Of a stretch of 42,495 bases of DNA, positions 1-7,270 are shown in pieces (position 1 is the stretch's first letter; every line of letters begins with the position of its first letter). The notes below the pieces were generated by a model. The model was not told where the DNA came from, made no database searches, and saw only the letters and a program-made list of their open reading frames with translations. The position numbers were made by a program, and so were the translations under genes. Source of the DNA: Candidatus Oscillibacter pullicola (GTDB taxonomy: Bacteria; Bacillota; Clostridia; Oscillospirales; Oscillospiraceae); the NCBI GenBank assembly GCA_019118935.1, contig DWXY01000098.1, forward strand, positions 1-42,495, given 5' to 3'.

Positions 1-672
1 CACCAGCAGCCCCACGGCCACCGTCAGCGGGAGCGTGTAGCTCTCCGAGAGCCGCAGCTCCGCCACAGCCTCCGCCAGAGAGGGCATCAGCAGATAGCCG
101 GTGATGCTGTTCAAAATGGTCAGCCCGATGAGGAACAGTCCGGACCCCACCAGGCTCATGAACAGGTACCGGATGGTGGCGATCAGATTGGGGCCGTTGT
201 CCTTGGCCATCACCAGCGCGCAGGCCGCGATGGTGCTGGTCTCGATGAACACATACCCGGTGAACATGTCGTTGGTATAGGTCAGCGCCAGCAGGGACGC
301 CTCCAGCATGTTCACCATGACAAAGTAGAACTTCTGCTTCTCCGGCAGGATGTCCTGAAACAGGTCCCGCCGTCCTCCCGCCAGGGAGAGGGCCATCACC
401 AGGGAGAACACGGCGGCCAGCAGCGCCTGAAGCGGCCCGCAGTTGATGGCGTTGCCGTACGGTGCCAGGAAGCGCCCCATGGTGTAGGTGAAGCTCAGCC
501 CCCCCGCATAGGTGTATTCCAGCACCCAGCCGTTCAGCAGTGCGGATGCGGCGCACACTCCGATGGTGATCCAGTAGCTGATCCGCCCGCTGCGGATGGC
601 CGCGGTCACGATGGCCGCCAGGATGGCCAGAAAGATGGAAAAGAAGGGAAAGTTCTCCACAAACGGCCGCAT
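1..672 (-). CDS. mrpD: Mrp-type antiporter subunit D (proton-conducting membrane subunit), partial
   Basis: Open frame from an ATG at 672 to the left window edge, so only the N-terminal ~224 residues are present. The translation begins MRPFVENFPF and is a chain of hydrophobic segments. The conserved stretch with NDMFTGYVFIE followed by TSTIAACALVMAKDN is typical of the MnhD/NuoN-like ion-translocating subunits (Proton_antipo_M family). The product would sit in the cytoplasmic membrane and carry out the cation/proton exchange of the complex. Its start overlaps the stop of the C subunit by one base (TGATG), indicating translational coupling. Subunit D cannot be separated from an MbhH-like hydrogenase subunit without the part beyond the window. 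Confidence 0.85.
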   Translation of the reverse strand, partial: MRPFVENFPFFSIFLAILAAIVTAAIRSGRISYWITIGVCAASALLNGWVLEYTYAGGLSFTYTMGRFLAPYGNAINCGPLQALLAAVFSLVMALSLAGGRRDLFQDILPEKQKFYFVMVNMLEASLLALTYTNDMFTGYVFIETSTIAACALVMAKDNGPNLIATIRYLFMSLVGSGLFLIGLTILNSITGYLLMPSLAEAVAELRLSESYTLPLTVAVGLLV

Positions 673-1043
673 CAGTCGTCCTCCTTCTTGGCCCGCTCCA
701 GCAGCTCCCGCATCTCAATGGTGCCGTAGCGGCGGTAGATCCGCTGGATCAGCGCCAGGGAAAACGCCGTGATGGACACGGACACCACGATGCCGGTCAG
801 CACCAGGCCGCTGGGGATCGGATTGATGTACAGCGGGTCGAAGCCCCGGTCCCCCACGATGGGCGCGACGCCCCCGTCAATATACCCCAGCGACGCCAGC
901 AGCAGGAAGACGGCCGAGTCCATGATGTTGAATCCGATCACCTTCCGCAGCAGATTCTGCTGCAGCATCAGATTCGTGAAGCCGATGCCGAACAGGATGA
1001 CGGCAGTGACCGCGTAGCGGTTCTGGATGATCTCCTCCAGCAT
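672..1043 (-). CDS. mrpC: Mrp-type antiporter subunit C (MnhC/NuoK-like)
   Basis: A 123-residue protein with three predicted membrane helices, the usual size and topology of MnhC/NuoK-like subunits. The segment MLQQNLLRKVIGFNIMDSAV near residues 26-45 is the family's conserved helix 1-2 region, and the loop with PIVGDRGFDPLYINPIP precedes helix 3 as in MrpC. It starts at an ATG with GGAGG five bases upstream, 18 bp after subunit B. It ends by overlapping the start of subunit D. By family knowledge it is a structural subunit of the Na+(K+)/H+ antiporter complex in the cytoplasmic membrane. Confidence 0.9.
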   Translation of the reverse strand: MLEEIIQNRYAVTAVILFGIGFTNLMLQQNLLRKVIGFNIMDSAVFLLLASLGYIDGGVAPIVGDRGFDPLYINPIPSGLVLTGIVVSVSITAFSLALIQRIYRRYGTIEMRELLERAKKEDD

Positions 1044-1061
1044 TCTCTCCTCCGCCTCCTC

Positions 1062-1958
1062 TCAGATCTCTCCCCTGGAAAACAGGGCGTAAAATCCATA
1101 TACGGTGCAGGCCACCACCAGCCCTACCGCCAGGTCGATCAGCAGGATCATCCCGGTGAGGTAATTGGGCAGGCCGTTGGCCCCGATGAAGATGTAAACG
1201 CCGTACAGCACAGCATACAGCAGCAGGCCGAAGGTCCGCACCGCGCTGTACCGCCGCTGGTTCATCAGCACCCGCATGTGTCCATGACCAAAGGCGGCGG
1301 AAAACAGGATCAGTCCCGCCCCCAGGATGGTCCCGCCGGAAAATCCGCCGCCCGGCGACGTCTCGCCGTTCAGCAGCACATAGATGGCGAAGAGGAAGAT
1401 AAAGGGAAGCAGCACCCAGGCCACCTGCTTGAGGATCAGGTCGGAGCGGCCCTGCGCGGCGGTCTCCTCCCGCTCCATCTGCTGGAGCTCATGCTCGCTG
1501 GTGTTCTTCCGGTCCCGCAGCAGCAGGATCATCACCGCGGACACCGCCAGGAACAGCACACAGCTCTCCCCCAGGGTGTCGAAGCCGCGGTAGCCGATAA
1601 TCATGGCCGTCACCACGTTCTCAGAGCCCGTCTCCTCTTCGCTGCGCTTCAGATAGCGCTCCGCCACCTCGTTGTTGATGGGGTTGTCTTCCTGGCCGAA
1701 TCCGGGCATGTTCATCACCGTGGTGAACAGGATGATTCCAAGCGCCACGCAGATCACCGCCGCGGCAATGGGATACCAGTTGAAAAACTTCCGCAGCCGG
1801 TCCTTTTCCCGCCGCTCGAACTCCTCCTCCGACGGGCGGAAATCCCGGTGGGGGCGCTGCTCCATAACGAACAGCGTCCGGTCCTTGGGCTCCCGGTCTC
1901 CGTCCACCCAGGAGATGAACTGTCTCAGCCGGTCCGGCTGTTCCTCTTTCTTACTCAT
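1062..1958 (-). CDS. mrpB: Fused MbhE-like plus MrpB (MnhB) antiporter subunit
   Basis: A 298-residue protein with two recognisable parts. After a charged cytoplasmic N-terminus of about 60 residues, residues ~60-155 hold two helices and a loop with IIGYRGFDTLGESCVLFLAV, as in MbhE and the C-terminal end of MrpA. Residues ~170-298 form an MnhB domain with four helices and the signature LNGETSPGGGFSGGTILGAGLIL. In ordinary Mrp operons the first part belongs to the large MrpA; here it is joined to subunit B. The start overlaps the preceding DUF4040 gene by 8 bp. The long polar N-terminal extension is unusual and has no function I can assign. Confidence 0.85.
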   Translation of the reverse strand: MSKKEEQPDRLRQFISWVDGDREPKDRTLFVMEQRPHRDFRPSEEEFERREKDRLRKFFNWYPIAAAVICVALGIILFTTVMNMPGFGQEDNPINNEVAERYLKRSEEETGSENVVTAMIIGYRGFDTLGESCVLFLAVSAVMILLLRDRKNTSEHELQQMEREETAAQGRSDLILKQVAWVLLPFIFLFAIYVLLNGETSPGGGFSGGTILGAGLILFSAAFGHGHMRVLMNQRRYSAVRTFGLLLYAVLYGVYIFIGANGLPNYLTGMILLIDLAVGLVVACTVYGFYALFSRGEI

Positions 1959-2202
1959 CCCGTGTCCCCTTCAGCGCATGGATCTTCTTCAGTGTCAGGA
2001 AAAAGAGGATGCTGGTCACGCCGGCGCCCACGGCCGCCTCCGTAATGGCCAGATCCGGGCTCTGGAGCAGGCTCCACAGCACCGCCATCATCAGAGACAG
2101 CGCCATGTACACGATCACCGACGCCAGCAGCCGCTTGCACAGCGGCGCTGCGATGGCACACACGATCACCCCGACCAGCAGGATGTATTCCAGAACGATC
2201 AT
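1951..2202 (-). CDS. MbhD/DUF4040-type antiporter subunit (detached MrpA segment)
   Basis: An 83-residue membrane protein starting MIVLEYILLV with three hydrophobic helices. The stretch SPDLAITEAAVGAGVTSILFF (residues ~48-68) is the hallmark of the MbhD/DUF4040 segment that forms part of the C-terminal region of MrpA. The ATG at 2202 is preceded by GGAGG four bases upstream and overlaps the stop of subunit G (ATGA), so I use it rather than longer in-frame extensions. As a separate gene between G and B it follows the membrane-bound hydrogenase (Mbh) style of operon rather than the usual mrpABCDEFG order. Confidence 0.85.
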   Translation of the reverse strand: MIVLEYILLVGVIVCAIAAPLCKRLLASVIVYMALSLMMAVLWSLLQSPDLAITEAAVGAGVTSILFFLTLKKIHALKGTRDE

Positions 2203-2522
2203 CGCACCTCCACCTCGCATTCCTTTTCCAGATCCGGGACTGTGGATACCTCCATCTCGGCGACCAGATGGCTGCACACCGGGCTGGTCAGCCATAAAAA
2301 CACAAAGATCAGCAGCGTCTTCCCTGCGGACAGGGACCAGCCGTGCAGCAGCATCAGCCCGATCAGCACGCAGAAGATGCCCAGGGAGTCCCCCACTGCG
2401 GCGGCGTGCATCCGGTTGAGCACATAGTCGAACCGGAACAGCCCCAGCACAGCGGAGAAAAACACGAACAGGCCGAACAGGAAGCATGCCAGCCCGGCTG
2501 CGGTCAGCAGATTATCGATCAT
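2199..2522 (-). CDS. mrpG: Mrp-type antiporter subunit G
   Basis: A 107-residue protein with three helices. The family signature LGLFRFDYVLNRMHAAAVGDSLG (residues ~26-48) identifies MnhG/PhaG. I start it at the ATG at 2522, because GGAGG lies eight bases upstream; the ATG at 2528 would leave only two bases. It overlaps the end of subunit F and shares an ATGA overlap with the next gene, so the operon is tightly coupled. It is a small structural membrane subunit of the antiporter complex with no catalytic site of its own. Confidence 0.9.
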   Translation of the reverse strand: MIDNLLTAAGLACFLFGLFVFFSAVLGLFRFDYVLNRMHAAAVGDSLGIFCVLIGLMLLHGWSLSAGKTLLIFVFLWLTSPVCSHLVAEMEVSTVPDLEKECEVEVR

Positions 2523-2832
2523 GGGCATTTCCTCCCGTCTTCTTCTCCCGCTCCGGGCGTTTCCGCCGCCGGGCCGCCACCAGGCGGGAGACCACCACCA
2601 CCGCCAGAAAGCTCAGCAGGGCGAACACCAGGGCCACATCCACCAGAAAGTCCTCCCGCAACCAGACGGAGAGCAGCACCAGCTCCGCGATCACCAGCGT
2701 GCTGATGACATTCACGGCCACGATGCGGTCCGTAAACCGGGGGCCCAGCACCGCCCGCACCAGCGTCGCCAGGATCAGCAGCGCCAGCACCACGGCACCC
2801 GCGGTCAGCACCCACGTCCTCACTTGCTCCAT
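2512..2832 (-). CDS. mrpF: Mrp-type antiporter subunit F
   Basis: A 106-residue protein with three predicted helices and the MnhF/MrpF signature LGPRFTDRIVAVNVISTLV near residues 30-48, which includes the Asp seen in the family. The basic tail (AARRRKRPEREKK) should be cytoplasmic. The ATG at 2832 has GGAGG seven bases upstream and lies inside the 3' end of subunit E. Genes E-F-G are contiguous and overlapping, as expected for subunits made in fixed ratio. It is an integral membrane part of the antiporter. Confidence 0.9.
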   Translation of the reverse strand: MEQVRTWVLTAGAVVLALLILATLVRAVLGPRFTDRIVAVNVISTLVIAELVLLSVWLREDFLVDVALVFALLSFLAVVVVSRLVAARRRKRPEREKKTGGNAHDR

Positions 2833-3293
2833 TGGGCCGCCTCCATCCTCTCCAGCCGCTGCTGGAAGGAGCTGTCCTCAATCCCCCCCGCCAGCGGCGC
2901 GTCCAGTGTGTGCACCAGCATCCGGCCGTCCTCAGCCCGCACGGTAATCGTTCCCGCGGTGAGCGTGATGGAGTCTGCCAGCATCGCCCTGCGGCGGTCT
3001 GTCTTCAGCGGGGTGTGGAACCACACCAGCTTGGGCTCGATGCCCTTGGGGCGGGTGTAGATGATCCGCATGATCACCAGTCCGGCCTTCAGCATCTCCG
3101 CCAGCAGGTGTGCAAAATACCGCGCCATGGCCCAGATTCCGGCAGGACTGCCGCAGAACACCCGCCACTCATAGCCCAGCACCCGCCGGCAGAACCAGGT
3201 GATCAGCGCCGAGACCGCAACGCCCCACAGGCAGGTATGGACGCTGATCCCGCCGGACAGCAGCAGCCACAGCAGAAAAAACAGCAGGAACAT
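2820..3293 (-). CDS. mrpE: Mrp-type antiporter subunit E, first gene of the operon
   Basis: A 157-residue protein with two or three N-terminal helices (residues ~1-35 and ~58-80) and a soluble C-terminal domain, the MnhE/MrpE architecture. Recognisable features are the segment around MARYFAHLLAEMLKAGLVIMRIIY and the later DSITLTAGTITV strand. The ATG has GGAGG seven bases upstream. It is the promoter-proximal gene of the minus-strand operon; a near-consensus promoter lies about 140 bp upstream. MrpE is needed for assembly and activity of the antiporter in known systems; that role is carried over here. Confidence 0.9.
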   Translation of the reverse strand: MFLLFFLLWLLLSGGISVHTCLWGVAVSALITWFCRRVLGYEWRVFCGSPAGIWAMARYFAHLLAEMLKAGLVIMRIIYTRPKGIEPKLVWFHTPLKTDRRRAMLADSITLTAGTITVRAEDGRMLVHTLDAPLAGGIEDSSFQQRLERMEAAQWSK

Positions 3294-3672
3294 CGCTTCG
3301 CCTCCTTCGCGCTGTATACAAAAACAGACGTCTCAGCAAGTGGTGTGTTTCCTCCCTCAACGGCGGATGGCACACGCTTGTTGGACGTCATCGTCTACCC
3401 GTTTTTCGTTAAAAAACGCACAAGCTTTAACACTATTTTAACGATTCTCCATGTCTCTGTCAACTATTTCAGCGGTTTTGACCCTCCCGACACGCCGGAA
3501 AATATCCACAAATCTCTGAATCAAATTTCGGCGTTCTGACAAAGCGTCACAATTCTTCCAAATGTGCTCCGCCATGCAGCCGTCTCTTCCGTCATATTTT
3601 CCAACTCCCTCCAGCGGGCATCGCATATCCCCATCCCGGCCCGCATAGTCTCCAAAGGAGGTGATGTCCTAC
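3294..3672. other. Divergent intergenic region between mrpE and the LysM/GH18 gene
   Basis: This 379-bp stretch is AT-richer than its surroundings and contains no convincing gene. It holds the minus-strand mrp promoter. In the mrp leader lies a small hairpin, CGTTTTT-CGTTA-AAAAACG at 3400-3418. Near 3340-3378 there is a weak inverted repeat (AAGTGGTGTG facing CACACGCTT). I see no clear plus-strand promoter for the downstream hydrolase. The plus-strand sequence AAAGGAGG at 3654-3661 is its ribosome binding site. Confidence 0.5.
3435..3463 (-). promoter_or_regulatory. Near-consensus sigma-A promoter for the mrp operon
   Basis: On the minus strand a perfect -35 TTGACA (3463-3458) is followed by a 17-bp spacer and a -10 TAAAAT (3440-3435). 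The predicted start near 3428 leaves a leader of about 135 nt before mrpE. Confidence 0.75.
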
Positions 3673-4950
3673 ATGACGATCCATGTGGTCCAAGCCGGCG
3701 AGACGGTCGGCTCCATCGCGGAATCCTACGGCGTCGATCCCGCCCGCCTGGCCGCGGACAACGCCGTGCCCCCCAGCGGCGCCCTGGCGGTGGGACAAAC
3801 TCTGGTGGTCCGCTTTCCCCGTCAGGTCCACGCCGTCCGGGCCGGGGAGACCCTGGCCTCCATCGCGGAGGCATACGGCACCACAGTCCGCCGCCTCTGG
3901 CAGAACAACTGGCCCCTGGGCGGCGGAGCGGCCCTCCAGCCCGGAGAGGTCCTGGTGATCTCCTACTTTGACGAGCCCCTGGGTGCCGCCGCCTTCAACG
4001 GTTATGCCTATCCCTACATTGACATGTCCCTTCTGGAGGCGGAGCTCCCCTATCTCACCTATCTGACCCCCTTCACCTACGGGATCACCGCCGACGGCGA
4101 CCTGCTCCAGCTGGAGGACGACGCCCTCCTCTCCGCCGCCCGCCAGCGGGGCGTCCGCCCGGTGATGCATCTGTCCACCATGACAGAGACCGGCCAGTTC
4201 GACACCCAGCGGGCCACCCTGGTCCTGACGGACAGCGCCGTCCAGGACAGCCTGGTAGACCAGGTCCAGCAGACTCTGCGCCGCCGGGGCTACGCCGGGC
4301 TGGATGTGGACTTTGAATTTCTCCCTGGCCAGCTGGCGGCGGCCTACGCCGCCTTTCTCGCCCGCCTGCGGCGGCTCCTGAACTCCCAGGGCTTCTTTCT
4401 CTGGGCCGCTCTGGCTCCCAAGACCTCCGCCCGGCAGGCGGGCCTTCTGTACGAGGGCCACGACTACGCCGCCGTGGGCGCCGCTGTGGACGGCGTGCTT
4501 CTGATGACCTATGAGTGGGGCTACACCGCAGGACCGCCCATGGCAGTGTCCCCCCTGCCCAACGTCCGGGCCGTGCTGGACTACGCCGTGACGGAGATCC
4601 CGCCGGAGAAGATCTTCCTGGGCCTCTCCAACTACGGCTACGACTGGACCCTGCCCTTTGTCCAGGGCGTCACCCGGGCGCCCTCCATCTCCAATCAGCG
4701 GGCCATCGAGCTGGCCATTGAACATGACGTGGCCATTCAGTATGACGAGACGGCCCAGGCTCCCTTCTTTCACTACACCGCGGCGGACGGCACGATTCAT
4801 GAGGTCTGGTTTGAAGACGCCCGCAGTCTCTCCGCCCGTCTGTCCCTGATCGCGGAGTACGGTTTCCAGGGCGCCGGCATCTGGAACCTGATGCGCCCCT
4901 TCTCCCAGCTCTGGCTGGTCATATCCTCTCTGTATCATATCGAGGATTGA
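3673..4950 (+). CDS. LysM and glycosyl hydrolase 18 protein, SleL/YaaH-like spore peptidoglycan hydrolase
   Basis: A 425-residue protein. Residues 1-48 and 50-97 are two LysM repeats (HVVQAGETVGSIAESYGV and HAVRAGETLASIAEAYGT), which bind peptidoglycan or chitin-like glycans. Residues ~105-420 are a GH18 barrel with the catalytic motif GLDVDFEF at 210-216; Glu215 is the expected acid. There is no signal peptide, as in SleL, which cleaves spore cortex muropeptides after germination starts. The start MTIHVVQ matches the family's N-terminus and has AGGAGG 11 bases upstream; the ATG at 3664 is only two bases from it. Cortex hydrolysis is inferred from architecture and would imply a spore former. 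Confidence 0.85.
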   Translation: MTIHVVQAGETVGSIAESYGVDPARLAADNAVPPSGALAVGQTLVVRFPRQVHAVRAGETLASIAEAYGTTVRRLWQNNWPLGGGAALQPGEVLVISYFDEPLGAAAFNGYAYPYIDMSLLEAELPYLTYLTPFTYGITADGDLLQLEDDALLSAARQRGVRPVMHLSTMTETGQFDTQRATLVLTDSAVQDSLVDQVQQTLRRRGYAGLDVDFEFLPGQLAAAYAAFLARLRRLLNSQGFFLWAALAPKTSARQAGLLYEGHDYAAVGAAVDGVLLMTYEWGYTAGPPMAVSPLPNVRAVLDYAVTEIPPEKIFLGLSNYGYDWTLPFVQGVTRAPSISNQRAIELAIEHDVAIQYDETAQAPFFHYTAADGTIHEVWFEDARSLSARLSLIAEYGFQGAGIWNLMRPFSQLWLVISSLYHIED

Positions 4951-4978
4951 TTCCTCTGCGGATCATTTTAAAAAGCAC

Positions 4979-5009
4979 TTGACTTGGAGTGGGCTCCAAG
5001 TGTTAAAGT
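4979..5009 (+). promoter_or_regulatory. MerR-type promoter/operator with perfect dyad in a 19-bp spacer
   Basis: A -35 TTGACT (4979-4984) and -10 TAAAGT (5004-5009) are 19 bp apart, the over-long spacing characteristic of MerR-activated promoters. Centred in the spacer is a perfect inverted repeat, ACTTGGAG-TGGG-CTCCAAGT (4982-5001). The MerR-family gene at 5831, in the same transcription unit, is the obvious regulator. Confidence 0.85.
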
Positions 5010-5058
5010 GTTCTCATCAAAAGACAGCGCCCCGCAGGCGCAAAGGAGGCTTTTCAGT

Positions 5059-5817
5059 ATGGCGCTTTCCGCATCTGCCAAAGACTATTTGTCCCGTTTC
5101 TTTCCCGCCCCCCCTTCCCCGCTGTGGGAAACGGATCCGGAGTTTATGGAGCTCTTCTCCAATTTCGCCCTGGACGAGGTGGTAAACCAGGGGGACCTGG
5201 ATGACACCACCAGGATGATGGCCATTCTCGCCGCCCTGCTGGGCTGCCAGGGTGTGGAGGAATACCGCGTGCTGCTGCCCGCCGCCCTGCGGGCCGGCGT
5301 CACCCCTGTCCAGATAAAGGAGATTCTCTATCAGTCCGTGGCCTATCTGGGGATCGGCCGGGTGCGGCCCTTCTTCTCCGCGACGAATCAGGTGCTGACG
5401 GAGCAGGGCGTCGCCCTGCCGCTGGAGTCCGGCTCCACCACCACGGCGGAGACCCGGATGGCCGCGGGCAACCAGGCCCAGGTGGATATCTTCGGTGAGG
5501 GGATGCGGGGCTTTCAGGACAGCGGCCCGGAGGAGAGCCGCCACATCAACCGCTGGCTGGCGGACAACTGCTTCGGCGACTACTACACCCGCAGGGGGCT
5601 GGACTACAAGCAGCGGGAAATGATCACCTTCTGCTTCCTGGCCGCCCAGGGCGGCTGCGAGCCCCAGCTCACCAGCCACGCCGGCGCCAATCTGAGAATT
5701 GGAAACGACAAGGCCTTCCTGATCCAGGTCATCTCCCAGTGCCTGCCCTACATCGGCTATCCCCGCAGCCTCAATGCTCTGCGGTGTGTGAACGACGCGG
5801 CCCAGGCTGCCCGCTGA
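5059..5817 (+). CDS. Carboxymuconolactone decarboxylase (CMD) family protein, two-domain
   Basis: A 252-residue protein with two CMD-like helical repeats. The first (residues ~35-115) contains LDDTTRMMAILAALLGCQGVEEY; the second (~135-245) contains KQREMITFCFLAAQGGCEPQLTSHAGANLRIGN. Neither has the CxxC pair of AhpD-type peroxidase-linked members, so I do not predict a peroxidase. Proteins of this length with an adjacent MerR gene are common in Firmicutes and respond to electrophiles or oxidants in studied cases. The exact substrate is unknown. AGGAGG lies nine bases before the ATG. It is the first gene after the MerR operator and is co-transcribed with the regulator 13 bp downstream. Confidence 0.8.
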   Translation: MALSASAKDYLSRFFPAPPSPLWETDPEFMELFSNFALDEVVNQGDLDDTTRMMAILAALLGCQGVEEYRVLLPAALRAGVTPVQIKEILYQSVAYLGIGRVRPFFSATNQVLTEQGVALPLESGSTTTAETRMAAGNQAQVDIFGEGMRGFQDSGPEESRHINRWLADNCFGDYYTRRGLDYKQREMITFCFLAAQGGCEPQLTSHAGANLRIGNDKAFLIQVISQCLPYIGYPRSLNALRCVNDAAQAAR

Positions 5818-5830
5818 GAGGAGCACGGCC

Positions 5831-6232
5831 ATGACCATCGCCGAAGTGAGCAGGAAGTATGATATCTCAGCGGACACCCTCCGCTACTACGAGCGCATCG
5901 GCCTGATCCCGCCCGTCCCCCGCACCAGGGGCGGCGTGCGGGACTACGGGGAGGAGTCCTGCGGCTGGATCCAGCTGATGAAGTGCATGCGGGCCGCCGG
6001 GGTGCAGATCGAGGCCTTGATCGAATATGTGGACCTGTTCCAGCAGGGGGACGCCACCCTGGACGCCCGCAAGGCCCTGCTGGTGGAACAGCGGGACCAG
6101 CTGGTGTCCCGGATGGCGGAGATGCAGGCCTCCCTGGACCTGCTGAATCAGAAGATCGAACGGTACGAGCAGGGCATGATGACAGCTGAACAGCAGCTCC
6201 GCCGTCTTCACACGGAGCGCGAAGACGGCTGA
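5831..6232 (+). CDS. MerR-family transcriptional regulator
   Basis: A 133-residue protein with the N-terminal winged helix-turn-helix of MerR proteins (TIAEVSRKYDISADTLRYYERIGLIPP, residues 2-28). A long dimerisation coiled coil follows (~80-125). The effector region is short and lacks the ordered cysteines of metal sensors; Cys residues near positions 40 and 48 are the only ones, so thiol sensing is possible but unproven. It lies 13 bp behind the CMD gene and an intrinsic terminator follows directly. It probably controls its own transcription unit through the dyad at 4982-5001. Confidence 0.9.
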   Translation: MTIAEVSRKYDISADTLRYYERIGLIPPVPRTRGGVRDYGEESCGWIQLMKCMRAAGVQIEALIEYVDLFQQGDATLDARKALLVEQRDQLVSRMAEMQASLDLLNQKIERYEQGMMTAEQQLRRLHTEREDG

Positions 6233-6240
6233 ACAGGGGC

Positions 6241-6287
6241 AAAAAGGGCAACATACTGTCGAAATCCGGCAGTATGTTGCCCTTTTA
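6241..6287. terminator. Shared bidirectional terminator between convergent genes
   Basis: A perfect 17-bp inverted repeat: AAAAGGGCAACATACTG (6242-6258) pairs with 6270-6286, with an A/T tract on both sides. It ends the CMD-merR unit on the plus strand and the van-like cluster on the minus strand. Its right arm overlaps the stop codon of the acyltransferase gene. Confidence 0.9.
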
Positions 6288-7268
6288 TCCTTTATTGGAC
6301 CTTTTCAGCGGCCGTCTGCTCCAGGCCAGCCACAGCACCCAGGACGCCGCCGCGCTGGAGGCCAGCACGGCCAGGAAGTGCCCCATGCTGTTCTCCACCA
6401 GCGGGCCTTCCAGGCCCAGCACCTCCGCGCTGCCCCGGACCAGCACGATGCACCAGGGATGCAGGACATAGATCAGAGAGGACAGCTTGCGGCAGCTCCG
6501 CCTCTCTCCGCGGTTCAGCCCCAGCAGAAGGGAGAACAGGCAGACCATCACCAGCGGCAGCAGCACGTACATGCTGTCGTGCCGCTGGACCTGAAGCCCG
6601 TGGAGCCAAAGGCCCTCTGCGGTCATGGCCGCGAAGGCGGCGCACAGGCCCGCGGCGGAGGTTCTCGCGTTCCACCGCACACCGGCCGCCCCCAGCAGCA
6701 AAAACAGCGGCGTGAAAAACAGTCCGTTGCGCGTATAGGCAAAGATTTGGAAAATCCCCCCGTACAGCGCTTCCAGCGCCGGGAGCCGGCAGGCCAGTCC
6801 ATAATAGCTGTCTCCGCCCAGGCCCACCAGGTAGAGGATCCCTGCCGCGGCCAGCGCCGTCCGGGGCCCCAGCCGGAGCAGCCCCCTGGCCACCAGAACG
6901 CCCAGAATCACGCCTGGAAAATACCATAGGTGATAGAAGGTCCCATCCAGCAGGAGCTTTTTGACCCACTCCGCCGGCCCGTAGCCGCCGTTGTACCAGT
7001 TCAGCGGCAGATACAGCAGCACCGCCGCCCCGTAGAGCAGACAGGTCTTTTTCAAAAAGGCGCCGGTCCTGCGCCACTGGTCCTTTGCCAGAAAATAGCC
7101 GCTGACCATCAGGAAAAACGGCACCGCCACCCGGGCCAGCACCCGGGTGAGCCAGAAGTCCCACAGCGGGGAAACAGACGCCAGCGGGGAGGTGTGGTTC
7201 GCCACCACCAGCACCACCGCCGCCAGCCGGAAGAGATCCAACGCCGCGCCCCGGCGTCCGTCTGCCAT
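6285..7268 (-). CDS. VanT-like acyltransferase-3 membrane protein lacking the racemase domain
   Basis: A 327-residue integral membrane protein of the acyltransferase-3 type with about ten helices. The N-terminus (ALDLFRLAAVVLVVANHTSP, then WLTRVLARVAVPFFLMVSGYF) closely resembles the membrane half of VanT, the membrane-bound serine racemase of VanC/E/G clusters. In those proteins a second, cytoplasmic PLP racemase domain of about 350 residues follows; here the frame stops and a terminator comes immediately after. The gene starts 3 bp after vanXY, with GGAGG seven bases before the ATG. It might import serine or form a split racemase with a partner elsewhere, or it may be an ordinary O-acyltransferase; the first is favoured by context. 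Confidence 0.75.
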   Translation of the reverse strand: MADGRRGAALDLFRLAAVVLVVANHTSPLASVSPLWDFWLTRVLARVAVPFFLMVSGYFLAKDQWRRTGAFLKKTCLLYGAAVLLYLPLNWYNGGYGPAEWVKKLLLDGTFYHLWYFPGVILGVLVARGLLRLGPRTALAAAGILYLVGLGGDSYYGLACRLPALEALYGGIFQIFAYTRNGLFFTPLFLLLGAAGVRWNARTSAAGLCAAFAAMTAEGLWLHGLQVQRHDSMYVLLPLVMVCLFSLLLGLNRGERRSCRKLSSLIYVLHPWCIVLVRGSAEVLGLEGPLVENSMGHFLAVLASSAAASWVLWLAWSRRPLKRSNKG

Positions 7269-7270
7269 AC

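Noticed and set aside
3590-3655. Possible sporulation-sigma promoter (CATA-type boxes) before the LysM/GH18 gene
   Set aside because: The best CATAG-like box would place the transcript start inside the ribosome binding site; other candidates lack a partner -35.
3592-4938. 448-codon minus-strand frame opposite the LysM/GH18 gene
   Set aside because: The plus strand has LysM and GH18 motifs and a ribosome binding site; the minus frame has neither motif nor start signal.
6241-6287. Inverted repeat as a transposon end of the van-like cluster
   Set aside because: It is a perfect convergent terminator with T-runs on both strands; no matching copy exists at the other end of the cluster and no transposase or integrase is present.
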